Notes: generated from the sequence alone by a model not told the origin. 64,000 nt of DNA from Porphyromonas sp. COT-239 OH1446 (GCF_000768875.1 NZ_JRAO01000030.1:1-64000), one strand, 5' to 3'. Positions 37,371 to 46,195 are shown, numbered from the stretch's first letter. Translations and numbers: made by a program.

Positions 37371-37509
37371 GATCGAGCTCCTACTTGGGTCTCGATAGCG
37401 ATCCTATTTGAGTCTCTATTGCGATCCTACTTAGACCTCGATTGCGATCCTATCTTAGACCTCGGTGGAGGTTCCACTTATACTTCGATTGAGGCTCTAT
37501 CGAGATCTC
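37371..37509. repeat. 23-bp repeat array C
   Basis: Six head-to-tail units in the divergent gap between hmuY and the GH92 gene: GATCGAGCTC-n13 (37371), GATAGCGATC-n13 (37394), TATTGCGATC-n13 (37417), GATTGCGATC-n14 (37440, one base longer), GGTGGAGGTT-n13 (37464) and GATTGAGGCT-n13 (37487). Each ends in a CTC or TTC. All are in the reverse orientation relative to the first units of arrays A and B. Confidence 0.88.
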
Positions 37510-37592
37510 GGTCAAGGAGAGAAGAGGACTGTCGCTCAGAGCCTTCCTGCACTCAAAGACCATGATAAAGAAGTAGATAAGCCAGTTTTGTA

Positions 37593-37600
37593 TATCTTTG
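37593..37600 (+). promoter_or_regulatory. -7 element of the GH92 gene
   Basis: TATCTTTG lies 55 bp before the ATG at 37655. The -33 box is not clear. Confidence 0.5.
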
Positions 37601-37654
37601 CCCAGCGAAAACTTAGGGGGCTTCCCCCCTCATGGATAATCTAAACAAAGACTA

Positions 37655-39937
37655 ATGAGCAAGATGACTACAAACAAGGGCCTGCTGCTGGGCAGCATCC
37701 TTGCCCTAGGGCTCGTGGCTTGCAGCCCTAGCGATCGTGGCCAGAGGGCCGAGGATCTGCTCGCCTTCGTCGATCCCTTCATCGGGACGGGAGGCCACGG
37801 GCATACCTTCCCAGGGGCTACACGTCCTGGAGCAATGGTACAGTTCAGCCCCGACACCCACCTCCTGGGTTGGGAGGCCAGCAGTGGTTACCACGAGAGC
37901 GATAGCGTGATCCATGCTTTTAGCCTCACACACCTTAGTGGTACAGGCATTGGCGACCTGGGGGATGTAGCCCTCTTGCCCTTCTCTGGGGCTTATGAGC
38001 AGAAGCCGATTGCCTCCTTCGACAAGGCTCAGGAGGTGGCCTCCCCTGGCTACTATGCCGTGAGGCTGGAGAACTTCGGCATCCAGACCGAACTCACCTC
38101 TACCGAGCGTGTCGGTCTGATGCGCACCCGCTACGACAACCCCTCGGATCGTAAGCTCCTGCTCGATCTCTCCCACATCTTACAACCCAACTGGGGGCAC
38201 AAGGTAACGGGTAACGAAGTCGATATCATCAGCCCCTCGGTCATCCGAGGCACTTACCATACCAAGGGGTGGGCCGATCAGCACCGCATGAGCTATGCCC
38301 TGCATCTAGATCGTGCCGCCGACTCGATCGTCCTCGAGTGTGGGGGCGTACGTCAGCGAGTAGAGCGATTTCCCCTACATCTGGCCGATGACGAGGTGAT
38401 CCGTCTCTACATTCATCTACCTGAAGGCGAAGACCTATGCCTTACGAAGGTTGGCCTCTCGCACGTTAGCCCCGAGCAAGCGGAGAAGAACCTCCAGGCC
38501 GAATTGCCCGACTGGGACTTCGACGCCGTGCACGAGCAGAGCCGAGCGCAGTGGCGTGAGGTCCTCGAGCGCATCCGCATCCGCACCTCGGATCAGGATG
38601 TCCTGCACAACTTCTACACAGCGATGTACCATGCCCACATCGCTCCCTACAACTATCAGGATGTGGACGGACAGTTCAGGGGGATGGACAAGCAGGTGCA
38701 CACCAACGCCAACCCAGCCGATGGCCACTACACGGTCTTCTCCCTCTGGGATACCTATCGTGCCCTGCATCCCCTGCTCACGATCATTGACCCCGACAAG
38801 GCTCTGCGCTACGGACGCAGCCTCGTGTCCGATTACCAAGAGGGCAGCATCCTGCCTCGCTGGCCTTTGGCGGCGAACTATACGGGTTGCATGCCAGCCT
38901 ATCACTCGGTGAGCGTCTTGGCAGACCTCGTGGCCAAGGGATTGGCTTCGGACGAGGATCTCAAGCTCTGGACAGAGGCCTGCCTCAGGAGCTCCGTTTA
39001 CCGAGCCGACCTCGCAGAGCGATTTGCCGGCACGAGGGAGCTAGACCTCATCACCCGACACCCTCACTACAAGGAGACCTTGGGCTTCGTGCCGGCCGAC
39101 TCGATCCCCGAGAGCGTCTCCTGGGGTGTAGAGATGGCCTACGATGACTGGTGTGTCGCCCGCATTGCTGAGGCAGCAGGCCTCGATTCGGTGGCTAAAG
39201 CCTATGATCAGCGCGGTCTCTACTATCGTCGCTACTGGGATCCTGAGTATCGCCTCATGCGTCCAGTCATGGCAGACGGCAGCTTTCGTACACCCTTCAA
39301 CCCTCGTTACTCTGCCCATATGAAGAGCGACTATACCGAGGGGAATGCTTATCAATGGAGCTTCTACGCTCCGCACGATATGCCTGGCTTCATCCAGCTC
39401 ATGGGGGGGCGAGAGGTGCTCGAGGCTAACCTCGATACCCTCTTCACTACCTCCTCACGCATCGATGGCCAGGAGCAGTCAGGCGACATCACGGGCCTCA
39501 TCGGACAGTATGCGCACGGCAACGAACCCAGCCACCATATCGCATACCTCTACAACCACACCTCCTCGCCACACAAAGGGCAAGCTCTATTGGACTCGAT
39601 CCTCTATACCTTCTACAAGCCTGTGCCCGATGGCATCATAGGCAACGAAGACTGCGGACAGATGTCGGCCTGGTACATCCTCAGTTCGCTCGGCTTCTAT
39701 CAGGTTTGTCCTGGACTGGCCGAGTACTCGATCGGCCGCCCCATCATCGACGAGGCCGAGATTAAAGTCAAGGGTGGGACGTTCCGCATACTAGTCAAGG
39801 GCAACAGCCGAACGAATAAGTACGTTCGCTCGGCACGCATCAATGGGCGAGACATCAGCCGAGACTTGACCTTCTCCCACGAAGATCTCAAGCCTTCGGG
39901 CACGCTCGAGATCGAGATGGGCCCAAGCCCCCAATAA
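37655..39937 (+). CDS. GH92 family alpha-mannosidase, surface or periplasmic lipoprotein
   Basis: 760 residues. A lipoprotein signal with Cys23 (LALGLVAC|SPS) is followed by the GH92 N-terminal beta-sandwich starting FVDPFIGTGGHGHTFPGA and the catalytic (alpha/alpha)6 domain with FSLWDTYRALHPLL and NEDCGQMSAWYILSSLG. GH92 enzymes are calcium-dependent exo-alpha-mannosidases that trim high-mannose N-glycans or other alpha-mannosides, giving host-glycan use. It stands alone, with no SusC/SusD partner nearby, followed by a hairpin at 39949-39997. Confidence 0.93.
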   Translation: MSKMTTNKGLLLGSILALGLVACSPSDRGQRAEDLLAFVDPFIGTGGHGHTFPGATRPGAMVQFSPDTHLLGWEASSGYHESDSVIHAFSLTHLSGTGIGDLGDVALLPFSGAYEQKPIASFDKAQEVASPGYYAVRLENFGIQTELTSTERVGLMRTRYDNPSDRKLLLDLSHILQPNWGHKVTGNEVDIISPSVIRGTYHTKGWADQHRMSYALHLDRAADSIVLECGGVRQRVERFPLHLADDEVIRLYIHLPEGEDLCLTKVGLSHVSPEQAEKNLQAELPDWDFDAVHEQSRAQWREVLERIRIRTSDQDVLHNFYTAMYHAHIAPYNYQDVDGQFRGMDKQVHTNANPADGHYTVFSLWDTYRALHPLLTIIDPDKALRYGRSLVSDYQEGSILPRWPLAANYTGCMPAYHSVSVLADLVAKGLASDEDLKLWTEACLRSSVYRADLAERFAGTRELDLITRHPHYKETLGFVPADSIPESVSWGVEMAYDDWCVARIAEAAGLDSVAKAYDQRGLYYRRYWDPEYRLMRPVMADGSFRTPFNPRYSAHMKSDYTEGNAYQWSFYAPHDMPGFIQLMGGREVLEANLDTLFTTSSRIDGQEQSGDITGLIGQYAHGNEPSHHIAYLYNHTSSPHKGQALLDSILYTFYKPVPDGIIGNEDCGQMSAWYILSSLGFYQVCPGLAEYSIGRPIIDEAEIKVKGGTFRILVKGNSRTNKYVRSARINGRDISRDLTFSHEDLKPSGTLEIEMGPSPQ

Positions 39938-39948
39938 TTCCTTCTAGT

Positions 39949-39997
39949 GCAGAGAGCTCGGGCTTCGGGAGAGCTTCCCCGAGCCTGAGCCTTCTGC
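39949..39997 (+). terminator. Hairpin after the GH92 gene
   Basis: GCAGA/TCTGC at the base, then a GC-rich stem (CTCGGGCTTCGGG against CCCCGAGCCTGAG with two mismatches). It is followed by CGCCTCTTATTC, so the T tract is weak. Confidence 0.55.
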
Positions 39998-40057
39998 GCC
40001 TCTTATTCTCCCACCTTAAAGATTATAGAGGTGGTAATATTATCCTAACCCAACAAC

Positions 40058-41698
40058 ATGATACTAGAAACAAGCTGGGAAGTATGTAATAAGATGGGCG
40101 GTATCTATACCGTCCTGAGCTCTCGCGCTCGAGTGATGATGGAGCGTCATGCAGGAGAGGTAGTCTTCGTTGGTCCGCTCCTCGCTGCTGAGGGCGAGCC
40201 CTATCCGCTGGACTTCGAACCCTGTGTCCCCGAGCAGCTGCTTCCCTGGGTCGAACGAGGGCAGAGGGACTTCCCCCTGCGCACTGTGGTCGGACGCTGG
40301 CGTATCCCTGGAGAGCCAGCCGTAGTGCTCGTGGACTTCTCTCCCCTGTGGCAGGAACGTGATGCTCTATACTTCGAGATGTGGAGTCAGTATGGTCTTC
40401 AGGGAGACAAAGGCTATGGAGACTACGATGAGTGTTGCCTCTTCGCCGTAGCGGCTGCCCGTACGATGGGTAGCATCGAAGCCTTCACACATCGAGACGG
40501 AGATCGCTCGATCTTGATCTTCAATGAGTGGCAGACAGCCATGGGCTTGCTCTATAACCGCATCTATGCCCCCCAGTTGGCTTCGATGTTCATTACCCAT
40601 GCGACGACGGTCGGCCGCTCTATCGCAGGCAACGGCAAGGAGCTCTATGAGTATATGCCGCATTATAACGGCGATCAAATGGCGGCAGAACTCAATGTCG
40701 AGGCGAAGCACGCCGTAGAGAAGAGGGCCGCTCACGAGGCCTCAGTCTTTGCCACCGTGAGCAAGCTAACGGCTCGCGAGTGTAGCCAGCTCATCGAGCG
40801 CACCCCGATCGTGCTGCCGAATGGCTTCGAGGCAGACTTCGTCCCCCAAGGGCGGGCCTTCGGTGCGGCACGCAAGAGAGCTCGCAAGCGTCTCGCAGAG
40901 GTTGCCCGTGCTTTGACGGGTAGAGAGATCGAGGAGGATGCCCTCTTTGTCTCGCTAGGTGGACGATATGAGTACCGCAACAAAGGCATTGACCTCTTCG
41001 TCGAGTCCATTGCTCGTCTGAGGGAGCGGCATCGAGAGGGGCGCAGCGTTGTGGCCTTCCTCCTCGTCCCCGCTTGGGTGGCTGAGCCTCGGGCCGATCT
41101 AGCCTACCTTCTCAAACATCCTAAGGAGCTCACCCACGAGCCAATGCAGCACCCTACGCTGACGCATTGGCTGCACAACCTCGAGAGCGATGCTACGCAG
41201 AGCCATCTGAGACACCTAGGTCTCGATCGGGCGAGGGCAGACGAGGCTGTGCACTTCGTCTTCGTCCCCTGCTACCTCGATGGGCACGATGGGATTATGA
41301 ATATGAGCTACTATGACCTGCTCATCGGGATGGATATGACCGTCTATCCGAGCTACTATGAGCCTTGGGGTTATACTCCACTGGAGAGCATTGCCTTTGG
41401 AGTACCTACGATCACAACGGGCTTTGCGGGCTTTGGCCTGTGGGCAGAGGAGGAGCTCGAGGGCGACTCAGCTTTTGAGCGAGAGAGGCTACCCGTGTGC
41501 CTCATCCGTCGTACTGACCACAATCGGGACGAGGCCATCGAGGCTATTGTCTCGCAGCTCGAACGTCTAGTCTCTGGAGAGCTGCCCGAGACTGCGAAGA
41601 TGCGCCGCTTAGCCCAGGACTTAGCCTCTCGGGCAGCGTGGAAGCACTTCTATCGCTACTATGAGGATGCCTATCGTAGTATCACGGATCACTTCTAG
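40058..41698 (+). CDS. GT3-type glycogen synthase
   Basis: 546 residues. It opens with LETSWEVCNKMGGIYTVLSSRA, the signature of the GT3 (eukaryote-like) glycogen synthases that Bacteroidetes use in place of bacterial GlgA. Further motifs are LIFNEWQTAMGLLY, FITHATTVGRSIAGNG, LPNGFEADFVP, YEYRNKGIDLFVESI and, near the end, YPSYYEPWGYTPLESIAFG (the catalytic E-x7-E pattern). It extends glycogen from nucleotide-sugar glucose in the cytoplasm. It is monocistronic, and a strong hairpin follows at 41733. The GH13 enzyme at 21 kb may act on its product. Confidence 0.92.
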   Translation: MILETSWEVCNKMGGIYTVLSSRARVMMERHAGEVVFVGPLLAAEGEPYPLDFEPCVPEQLLPWVERGQRDFPLRTVVGRWRIPGEPAVVLVDFSPLWQERDALYFEMWSQYGLQGDKGYGDYDECCLFAVAAARTMGSIEAFTHRDGDRSILIFNEWQTAMGLLYNRIYAPQLASMFITHATTVGRSIAGNGKELYEYMPHYNGDQMAAELNVEAKHAVEKRAAHEASVFATVSKLTARECSQLIERTPIVLPNGFEADFVPQGRAFGAARKRARKRLAEVARALTGREIEEDALFVSLGGRYEYRNKGIDLFVESIARLRERHREGRSVVAFLLVPAWVAEPRADLAYLLKHPKELTHEPMQHPTLTHWLHNLESDATQSHLRHLGLDRARADEAVHFVFVPCYLDGHDGIMNMSYYDLLIGMDMTVYPSYYEPWGYTPLESIAFGVPTITTGFAGFGLWAEEELEGDSAFERERLPVCLIRRTDHNRDEAIEAIVSQLERLVSGELPETAKMRRLAQDLASRAAWKHFYRYYEDAYRSITDHF

Positions 41699-41732
41699 AG
41701 CGAGGGTCTCGATCGAGTCGAAGCAAATGCGA

Positions 41733-41767
41733 AAGGAGCTCTCCTGCCCGAGGCAGGAGAGCTCCTT
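41733..41767. terminator. Bidirectional terminator between glycogen synthase and the ncRNA
   Basis: A perfect 15-bp stem, AAGGAGCTCTCCTGC against GCAGGAGAGCTCCTT, with the loop CCGAG. It can end the plus-strand glycogen synthase transcript and the minus-strand RNA described at 41735-41964. Confidence 0.85.
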
Positions 41768-41964
41768 CGTTATATAAAGCCACGAGTAGATAAAGTGAAA
41801 ACTCCGAGAAACAAGATTTGAGTGCCTAACTCCCTTTGTAATCCACTGAGCTAAGCTCTCCCGAGGGAGTGTGGCCCGCCATTAGGAGGTCGGCTGAACT
41901 CGGAATTGAGATATAAACGATGAGTTTCCCTATCGATCTCGTGGCTTATAGAAGCCTTTTGTCT
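41735..41964 (-). ncRNA. ssrS: Structured non-coding RNA, probable 6S RNA
   Basis: The 316-bp gap between glycogen synthase and nicotinamidase has no credible ORF but has a perfect minus-strand promoter (41969-42000) and a terminator. The RNA folds as a rod. GCCACGAG (41945-41938) closes with CTCGTGGC (41786-41779), extended by AT pairs outside. GGAAACTC then pairs with GAGTTTTC. Unpaired strands of about 15-20 nt follow on both sides, then a terminal arm with CCTAA/TTAGG and ACTCCC/GGGAGT. Closing stem, central bubble and terminal arm are the architecture of 6S RNA, which binds RNA polymerase. The Bacteroidales-1 motif is the main alternative. The core is about 167 nt. Confidence 0.62.
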
Positions 41965-41968
41965 GAAG

Positions 41969-42000
41969 CAAAGATAAGGACTTCGGCCCAAAGCTCCAAA
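41969..42000 (-). promoter_or_regulatory. Promoter of the ncRNA
   Basis: On the minus strand TTTG (42000-41997), 20 bases, TATCTTTG (41976-41969): a perfect Bacteroidetes promoter aimed at the structured RNA. It also follows the nicotinamidase gene, so read-through is unlikely to be its only source. Confidence 0.85.
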
Positions 42001-42014
42001 CTTTTTGACGAGTA

Positions 42015-42524
42015 TTATCTCTCGGGACGCTGGATGTAGGCGATAGCCTCCTCGAGCAGCTCGATCCGCTCGGCCGGGATCTCTCGCCTAAGGTCTTCGA
42101 CACTGGCAGCTACACAATAGTCTCCAGCAATGCCTGCGACATAGATATGTTCAGCCTCGAGCAGTATCGAGGGAATAACCTTCTCGAAGGCACTGTAGCT
42201 GTCTCGCTCCTGCGTCGTCGCCTTCTCGATCATTAGGACAGGCCGCCCCTCCCTGCGCTGGGCCTCTACAGCCTCGAAGACCGCAGGGTGGATCGCTGCA
42301 CCGACACTATAGCGGACGCAGTGAGGTGGCCATGGCCCTCCCTCGTGGGCGAAGCTGCAGTGGTTAGCTGGGTGCTGATCCATGGTTAGGACGATGGCCT
42401 CATAGTCAGAGGCATGACCCTTGATCCAATCTGCGAGGAACTGCATGGCTTCCTCTGCTTTGGGTACGGCTAGTGAACCGGATATGAAGTCGATCTGAGG
42501 ATCGACGATAAGTAATACGTTCAT
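42015..42524 (-). CDS. pncA: Nicotinamidase/isochorismatase-family hydrolase
   Basis: 169 residues from the ATG at 42524; a longer frame adds 16 unlike residues. The triad of nicotinamidases is visible: Asp8 in VDPQIDF, Lys in MIEKATT near 98 and nucleophile Cys in IAGDYCVAAS near 137. Metal ligands are probably in MDQHPANHCSF near 49-59 (Asp-x-His...His). It would convert nicotinamide to nicotinic acid for NAD salvage. It follows the carboxynorspermidine dehydrogenase gene after a terminator hairpin. Confidence 0.87.
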   Translation of the reverse strand: MNVLLIVDPQIDFISGSLAVPKAEEAMQFLADWIKGHASDYEAIVLTMDQHPANHCSFAHEGGPWPPHCVRYSVGAAIHPAVFEAVEAQRREGRPVLMIEKATTQERDSYSAFEKVIPSILLEAEHIYVAGIAGDYCVAASVEDLRREIPAERIELLEEAIAYIQRPER

Positions 42525-42561
42525 ACGTCGCGTGTGGATAAGTGATATTCGGTATAATACA

Positions 42562-42592
42562 ACAGAGACCACCCCGAGAGGGTAGTCTCTGT
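42562..42592 (-). terminator. Hairpin after carboxynorspermidine dehydrogenase
   Basis: ACAGAGAC pairs with GTCTCTGT, with ACCC/GGGT inside and one mismatch, around a GC-rich loop. It lies 18 bp after the dehydrogenase stop on the minus strand. The following TTGTATTAT is only partly T-rich. Confidence 0.6.
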
Positions 42593-42609
42593 CTTAGTCG
42601 ATAGGATTG

Positions 42610-43803
42610 TCAAAGCTCGAGGTCGAGGTCGAACTGCTCCTGCCAGGGCAAGCCCTGTGTCATGAGCTGCTGCATGAATGGATCGGGATCGAACTCCTCG
42701 ACGTTGTACACCCCAGGCTTGCGCCAAAGGCCCTTCATGAACATGATGGCACCAATTGTGGCAGGTACACCCGTTGTGTAGCTGACTCCCTGGGCGCCAG
42801 TCTCCTGGTATGCAGCCTGGTGGCTACAGTTATTCCAAACGTAGTAGGTACGCTCCGTGCCGTCCTTGATGCCTCGGATGCGGCAGCCGATCGACGTCTC
42901 TCCAGTGTAATTCTCGCCGAGGTCGCCTGGGTTGGGCAGTACGGCTTTGAGGAACTGGATGGGGACGATCTCGACGCCGTTGTACATGATGGGGTCGATG
43001 CGTGTCATCCCAATATTCTGCATCACGCGCAGGTGGGTCAGATACTCTTGCCCGAAGGTCATCCAAAATCGTGCTCGCTTGATCGTGGGGAAGTTTTTCA
43101 CCAAAGACTCGAGCTCTTCGTGGTAGAGGAGGTAGGACTCACGCTGCCCGATATTAGGGTAGGTGAGTGGGAGGTGGATCTCCTGAGGTTCGGTCTCGAT
43201 CCATGCGCCATCCTGCCAATACTTTCCCTTCTGCGTGATCTCTCTGATGTTGATCTCGGGGTTGAAGTTTGTGGCGAAGGCCTTGTGATGGTCTCCGCCG
43301 TTGCAGTCTACGATGTCGAGGTAGTGAATCTCGTCGAAGTGGTGCTTGGCTGCGTAGGCAGTGAAGACTCCCGTTACTCCAGGGTCGAAGCCGCAGCCTA
43401 GGATAGCCGTTAGTCCAGCTTCTTTGAAACGCTCCTGATAGGCCCACTGCCAGCTGTACTCGAACTTAGCCTCGTCAAGGGGTTCGTAGTTGGCAGTATC
43501 GAGATAATTGACTCCTGCCTCTAAGCAGGCGTCCATAATGTGCAAGTCCTGATAAGGGAGGGCAACGTTGATCACCAGCTCGGGGCGAAACTCTCGCATC
43601 AAAGCTACGAGTTCGGGTACATTATCTGCATCGACGGCAGCTGTTTGGATCTTTACGTTTTTGATTTCGGACGCGATCTTGTCGCACTTGCTTTTGGTGC
43701 GGCTAGCAAGCATGATGTCAGTGAAGATATCACTATTCTGAGCGACCTTCTTGGCCACTACAGTCCCTACGCCACCAGCACCGATGATAAGCACTCTTCC
43801 CAT
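42610..43803 (-). CDS. Carboxynorspermidine dehydrogenase (saccharopine dehydrogenase family)
   Basis: 397 residues. The Rossmann start VLIIGAGGVGTVVAKKVA is followed by MLASRTKSKCDKIA, GVNYLDTANYEP and LGCGFDPGVTGVFTAYAAK, the pattern of bacterial carboxy(nor)spermidine dehydrogenases. These reduce the Schiff base of aspartate semialdehyde and a diamine with NADPH, giving carboxy(nor)spermidine for polyamine synthesis. The partner decarboxylase is not in this window. A -7 box lies at 43871-43878. Confidence 0.9.
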   Translation of the reverse strand: MGRVLIIGAGGVGTVVAKKVAQNSDIFTDIMLASRTKSKCDKIASEIKNVKIQTAAVDADNVPELVALMREFRPELVINVALPYQDLHIMDACLEAGVNYLDTANYEPLDEAKFEYSWQWAYQERFKEAGLTAILGCGFDPGVTGVFTAYAAKHHFDEIHYLDIVDCNGGDHHKAFATNFNPEINIREITQKGKYWQDGAWIETEPQEIHLPLTYPNIGQRESYLLYHEELESLVKNFPTIKRARFWMTFGQEYLTHLRVMQNIGMTRIDPIMYNGVEIVPIQFLKAVLPNPGDLGENYTGETSIGCRIRGIKDGTERTYYVWNNCSHQAAYQETGAQGVSYTTGVPATIGAIMFMKGLWRKPGVYNVEEFDPDPFMQQLMTQGLPWQEQFDLDLEL

Positions 43804-43870
43804 AGGCTCTATTTCTTTTGATTGCTATTAAATTATAAACCTTTTCGTTCTGTCTCTACGATTTACTTTG

Positions 43871-43878
43871 CAAAGATA
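43871..43878 (-). promoter_or_regulatory. -7 element of carboxynorspermidine dehydrogenase
   Basis: On the minus strand TATCTTTG, 67 bp before the ATG at 43803. No -33 TTG at the normal distance. Confidence 0.5.
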
Positions 43879-44090
43879 ACAAGAATAATGTACTGCTCGA
43901 GGATGCACCCCTTGATGCCGCATAATATTCAGATATATAGTTTGTTGGTGTCTTTTTTGAGGGCTTGTCCGTAGTCCCGTCGATCTGGAGGGGTAGGGAG
44001 GTATTGATCAATGTCTCTAGAGAGACCTTATAATTGCTTGATATATACATGCTCATGCGAGGATGCTTGCCTCTCTTTAGAGGTTTAGAT

Positions 44091-44182
44091 AGGATCGAGG
44101 ATGAGACATAGATAGGAGCTCGAGTGAAGTCCTACTTATGCCTCGATCGAGGTCTAAGTAGGATCGCAATAGAGGTATAAGT
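44091..44182. repeat. 23-bp repeat array D
   Basis: Four 23-bp units in phase: AGGATCGAGG-n13 (44091), AGGAGCTCGA-n13 (44114, ending in reversed sequence CCTACT), a mixed unit TATGCCTCGA-n13 (44137) and AGGATCGCAA-n13 (44160). It occupies the 514-bp gap between the dehydrogenase promoter and tRNA-His. The rest of that gap is AT-rich with a short palindrome, GTCTCTAGAGAGAC, near 44013, and no gene. Confidence 0.83.
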
Positions 44183-44267
44183 GGATGCTCAACGTAGCAC
44201 TCACATGGAGCGCACTCGAAGCCCTAGTAGACCTGCGCCGATCGGTTAGAGGGAGATGCTTCGGATA

Positions 44268-44309
44268 CAAAAAGCAGTAAGGGAAGTCTCTAGTAGAAAC
44301 TTCCCTTAC
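44268..44309 (-). terminator. Terminator of tRNA-His
   Basis: GTAAGGGAAGT pairs with ACTTCCCTTAC around an 11-nt loop (44277-44309). On the minus strand it is followed by TGCTTTTTG. It begins 9 bases after the tRNA 3' end. Confidence 0.9.
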
Positions 44310-44317
44310 TAAGGCTG

Positions 44318-44392
<75 letters not shown>

Positions 44393-44433
44393 ATGTGAAC
44401 AGGAGTGCAAGTGCTCTCGCTCTCTTTCGAGTG

Positions 44434-44464
44434 CAAAGGTAATATATCTTTCGAAATTGACAAA
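44434..44464 (-). promoter_or_regulatory. Promoter of tRNA-His
   Basis: On the minus strand TTTG (44464-44461), 19 bases, TACCTTTG (44441-44434). It starts about 42 bp before the tRNA. Confidence 0.82.
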
Positions 44465-44575
44465 TACTTGCCAAATCTTTTGTCTCTCGAGGCTAGGCCC
44501 TCATCCCTCCGTCCTCTCCGTTCCCATGGTGGGGTAGGCGAGGCCTTTCCCCTCCAGCCTTCCTCGGAGATACAA

Positions 44576-44622
44576 GAGGCTGCGCCCGAGGGTCGATACG
44601 CTCAACCCTCCGGCGCAGCCTC
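44576..44622 (-). terminator. Hairpin after proS
   Basis: GAGGCTGCGCC pairs with GGCGCAGCCTC, and GAGGGT with ACCCTC inside. It lies 36 bp after the proS stop. There is no strong T tract on the minus strand (CTCTTGTATC). Confidence 0.6.
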
Positions 44623-44658
44623 TCTCTCTCTCGATGCCTAGCGGTCTAGTCTCTAGGT

Positions 44659-46137
44659 CTAGTAAGCTCGGGCGAAGATCACGCGCTGAGCACTGGGCTT
44701 GCCCGTTACCATGCACTGCCCAGGGGTCTTGTCCCCCTCGAGAGGGATGCAGCGGATCGTGGCCTTGGTCTCGGCCTTGATGCGCTCCTCGGTCTCGCTC
44801 GTCCCGTCCCAGTGTGCCAAGATGAAGCCCCCAAGCTCGATCTTCTCCTTAAACTCTTCATAGCTATCTACCATGATCGTATGGCTCTCACGATATTCGA
44901 GGGCCTTGCGATAGATATTGCTCTGGATCTCCTCCAGTAGATCGGCTACATAGGCATCGATCCCCTCGAGGCTGACAGTCTCCTTGGTGAGCGTGTCTCG
45001 GCGAGCAACCTCGATCGTTCCCTGCTCGAGATCCCTTGCTCCGAGGGCCAGGCGTACGGGTACGCCCTTGAGTTCGTATTCGGCGAACTTCCATCCTGGC
45101 TTCTTGTTGTCCGAATCATCATACTTGACACTGATGCCCCGTGCCTTCAATGCGGTTACGATGTTAGCTACTCGCTCAGACACCCTGGCTAGCTGCTCCT
45201 CGCCCTTGTAGATGGGGACGATGACCACCTGGTAGGGGGCTAGCTTGGGAGGCAGTACGAGCCCGTTATCGTCTGAGTGAGACATGATGAGCGCACCCAT
45301 GAGGCGTGTAGAGACACCCCAGGATGTGGCCCATACATACTCCTGTGCACCTTCCTTGGTAGCGAAAGTTACGTCGAACGCTTTGGCAAAGTTCTGTCCC
45401 AGGAAGTGTGAAGTACCACTCTGTAGGGCCTTGCCATCCTGCATCAAGGCTTCGATCGTGTAGGTGTCTACTGCTCCAGCGAAGCGTTCGTTCGCACTCT
45501 TGACCCCAGTAACGACGGGTACAGCCATGAACTCTTTGGCAAAGCGTTCGTAAACGTGTAGCATACGTACAGCCTCTTGCTCGGCTTCCTCTCGGGTAGC
45601 GTGAGCTGTGTGCCCCTCCTGCCAAAGAAACTCTGCCGTGCGCAAGAAGAGGCGTGTGCGCATCTCCCAGCGTACTACATTCGCCCACTGATTGCAGAGG
45701 ATCGGTAGGTCTCGATAGGACTGTATCCAGTTTTTATATGTATTCCAAATGATCGTCTCGGAAGTAGGGCGGACGATCAGCTCCTCCTCTAGGCGTGCCT
45801 CTGGATCGACGACGACACCTCCCTCGGGGTTAGTCTTGAGGCGATAATGAGTTACTACGGCACACTCCTTGGCGAAGCCCTCCACATGGTCAGCCTCACG
45901 GCTGAGGAAGCTCTTGGGAATGAAAAGCGGGAAGTAAGCATTCACATGCCCTGTCTCCTTGAACATATCGTCCAGCACTCGCTGCATCTTCTCCCATATA
46001 GCATAGCCATAGGGCTTAATTACCATACAACCTCGTACAGCCGAGCTCTCTGCCAGATCGGCCTTGATTACCAAGTCCTGATACCACTGAGAGTAATCTA
46101 CGCTGCGAGAGGTTAGTTCCTTCAGTTCTTTAGCCAT
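44659..46137 (-). CDS. proS: Prolyl-tRNA synthetase
   Basis: 492 residues, the length of the archaeal/eukaryote-like type without the editing insertion domain. Class II motifs are seen: [17 protein letters not shown] (motif 1), [27 protein letters not shown] (motif 2; here with the TxE of proline recognition) and a C-terminal anticodon-binding domain beginning [14 protein letters not shown]. The end ERVIFARAY-like [10 protein letters not shown] has the terminal Tyr characteristic of this type. It charges tRNA-Pro in the cytoplasm. Transcribed alone, with a -7 box at 46188. Confidence 0.95.
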   Translation of the reverse strand: MAKELKELTSRSVDYSQWYQDLVIKADLAESSAVRGCMVIKPYGYAIWEKMQRVLDDMFKETGHVNAYFPLFIPKSFLSREADHVEGFAKECAVVTHYRLKTNPEGGVVVDPEARLEEELIVRPTSETIIWNTYKNWIQSYRDLPILCNQWANVVRWEMRTRLFLRTAEFLWQEGHTAHATREEAEQEAVRMLHVYERFAKEFMAVPVVTGVKSANERFAGAVDTYTIEALMQDGKALQSGTSHFLGQNFAKAFDVTFATKEGAQEYVWATSWGVSTRLMGALIMSHSDDNGLVLPPKLAPYQVVIVPIYKGEEQLARVSERVANIVTALKARGISVKYDDSDNKKPGWKFAEYELKGVPVRLALGARDLEQGTIEVARRDTLTKETVSLEGIDAYVADLLEEIQSNIYRKALEYRESHTIMVDSYEEFKEKIELGGFILAHWDGTSETEERIKAETKATIRCIPLEGDKTPGQCMVTGKPSAQRVIFARAY

Positions 46138-46187
46138 CTAAAAATATATGTTATTTGTATTGTTTCGACTTGAATGCAAAGTGCTGG

Positions 46188-46195
46188 CAAAGTTA
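46188..46195 (-). promoter_or_regulatory. -7 element of proS
   Basis: On the minus strand TAACTTTG, about 51 bp before the proS ATG. The nearest TTTG upstream (46223-46220) is 24 bases away, slightly long. Confidence 0.5.

Noticed and set aside
37371-37509. CRISPR array.
   Set aside because: The 23-bp units abut directly, are degenerate, occur in both orientations and have no unique spacers; no cas genes are present.
41840-41880. A tRNA-like stretch on the minus strand (TTAGCTCAGTGGATTAC resembles a D arm).
   Set aside because: No matching anticodon arm, T arm or acceptor stem follows. The stretch fits better as part of the terminal arm of the structured RNA at 41735-41964.
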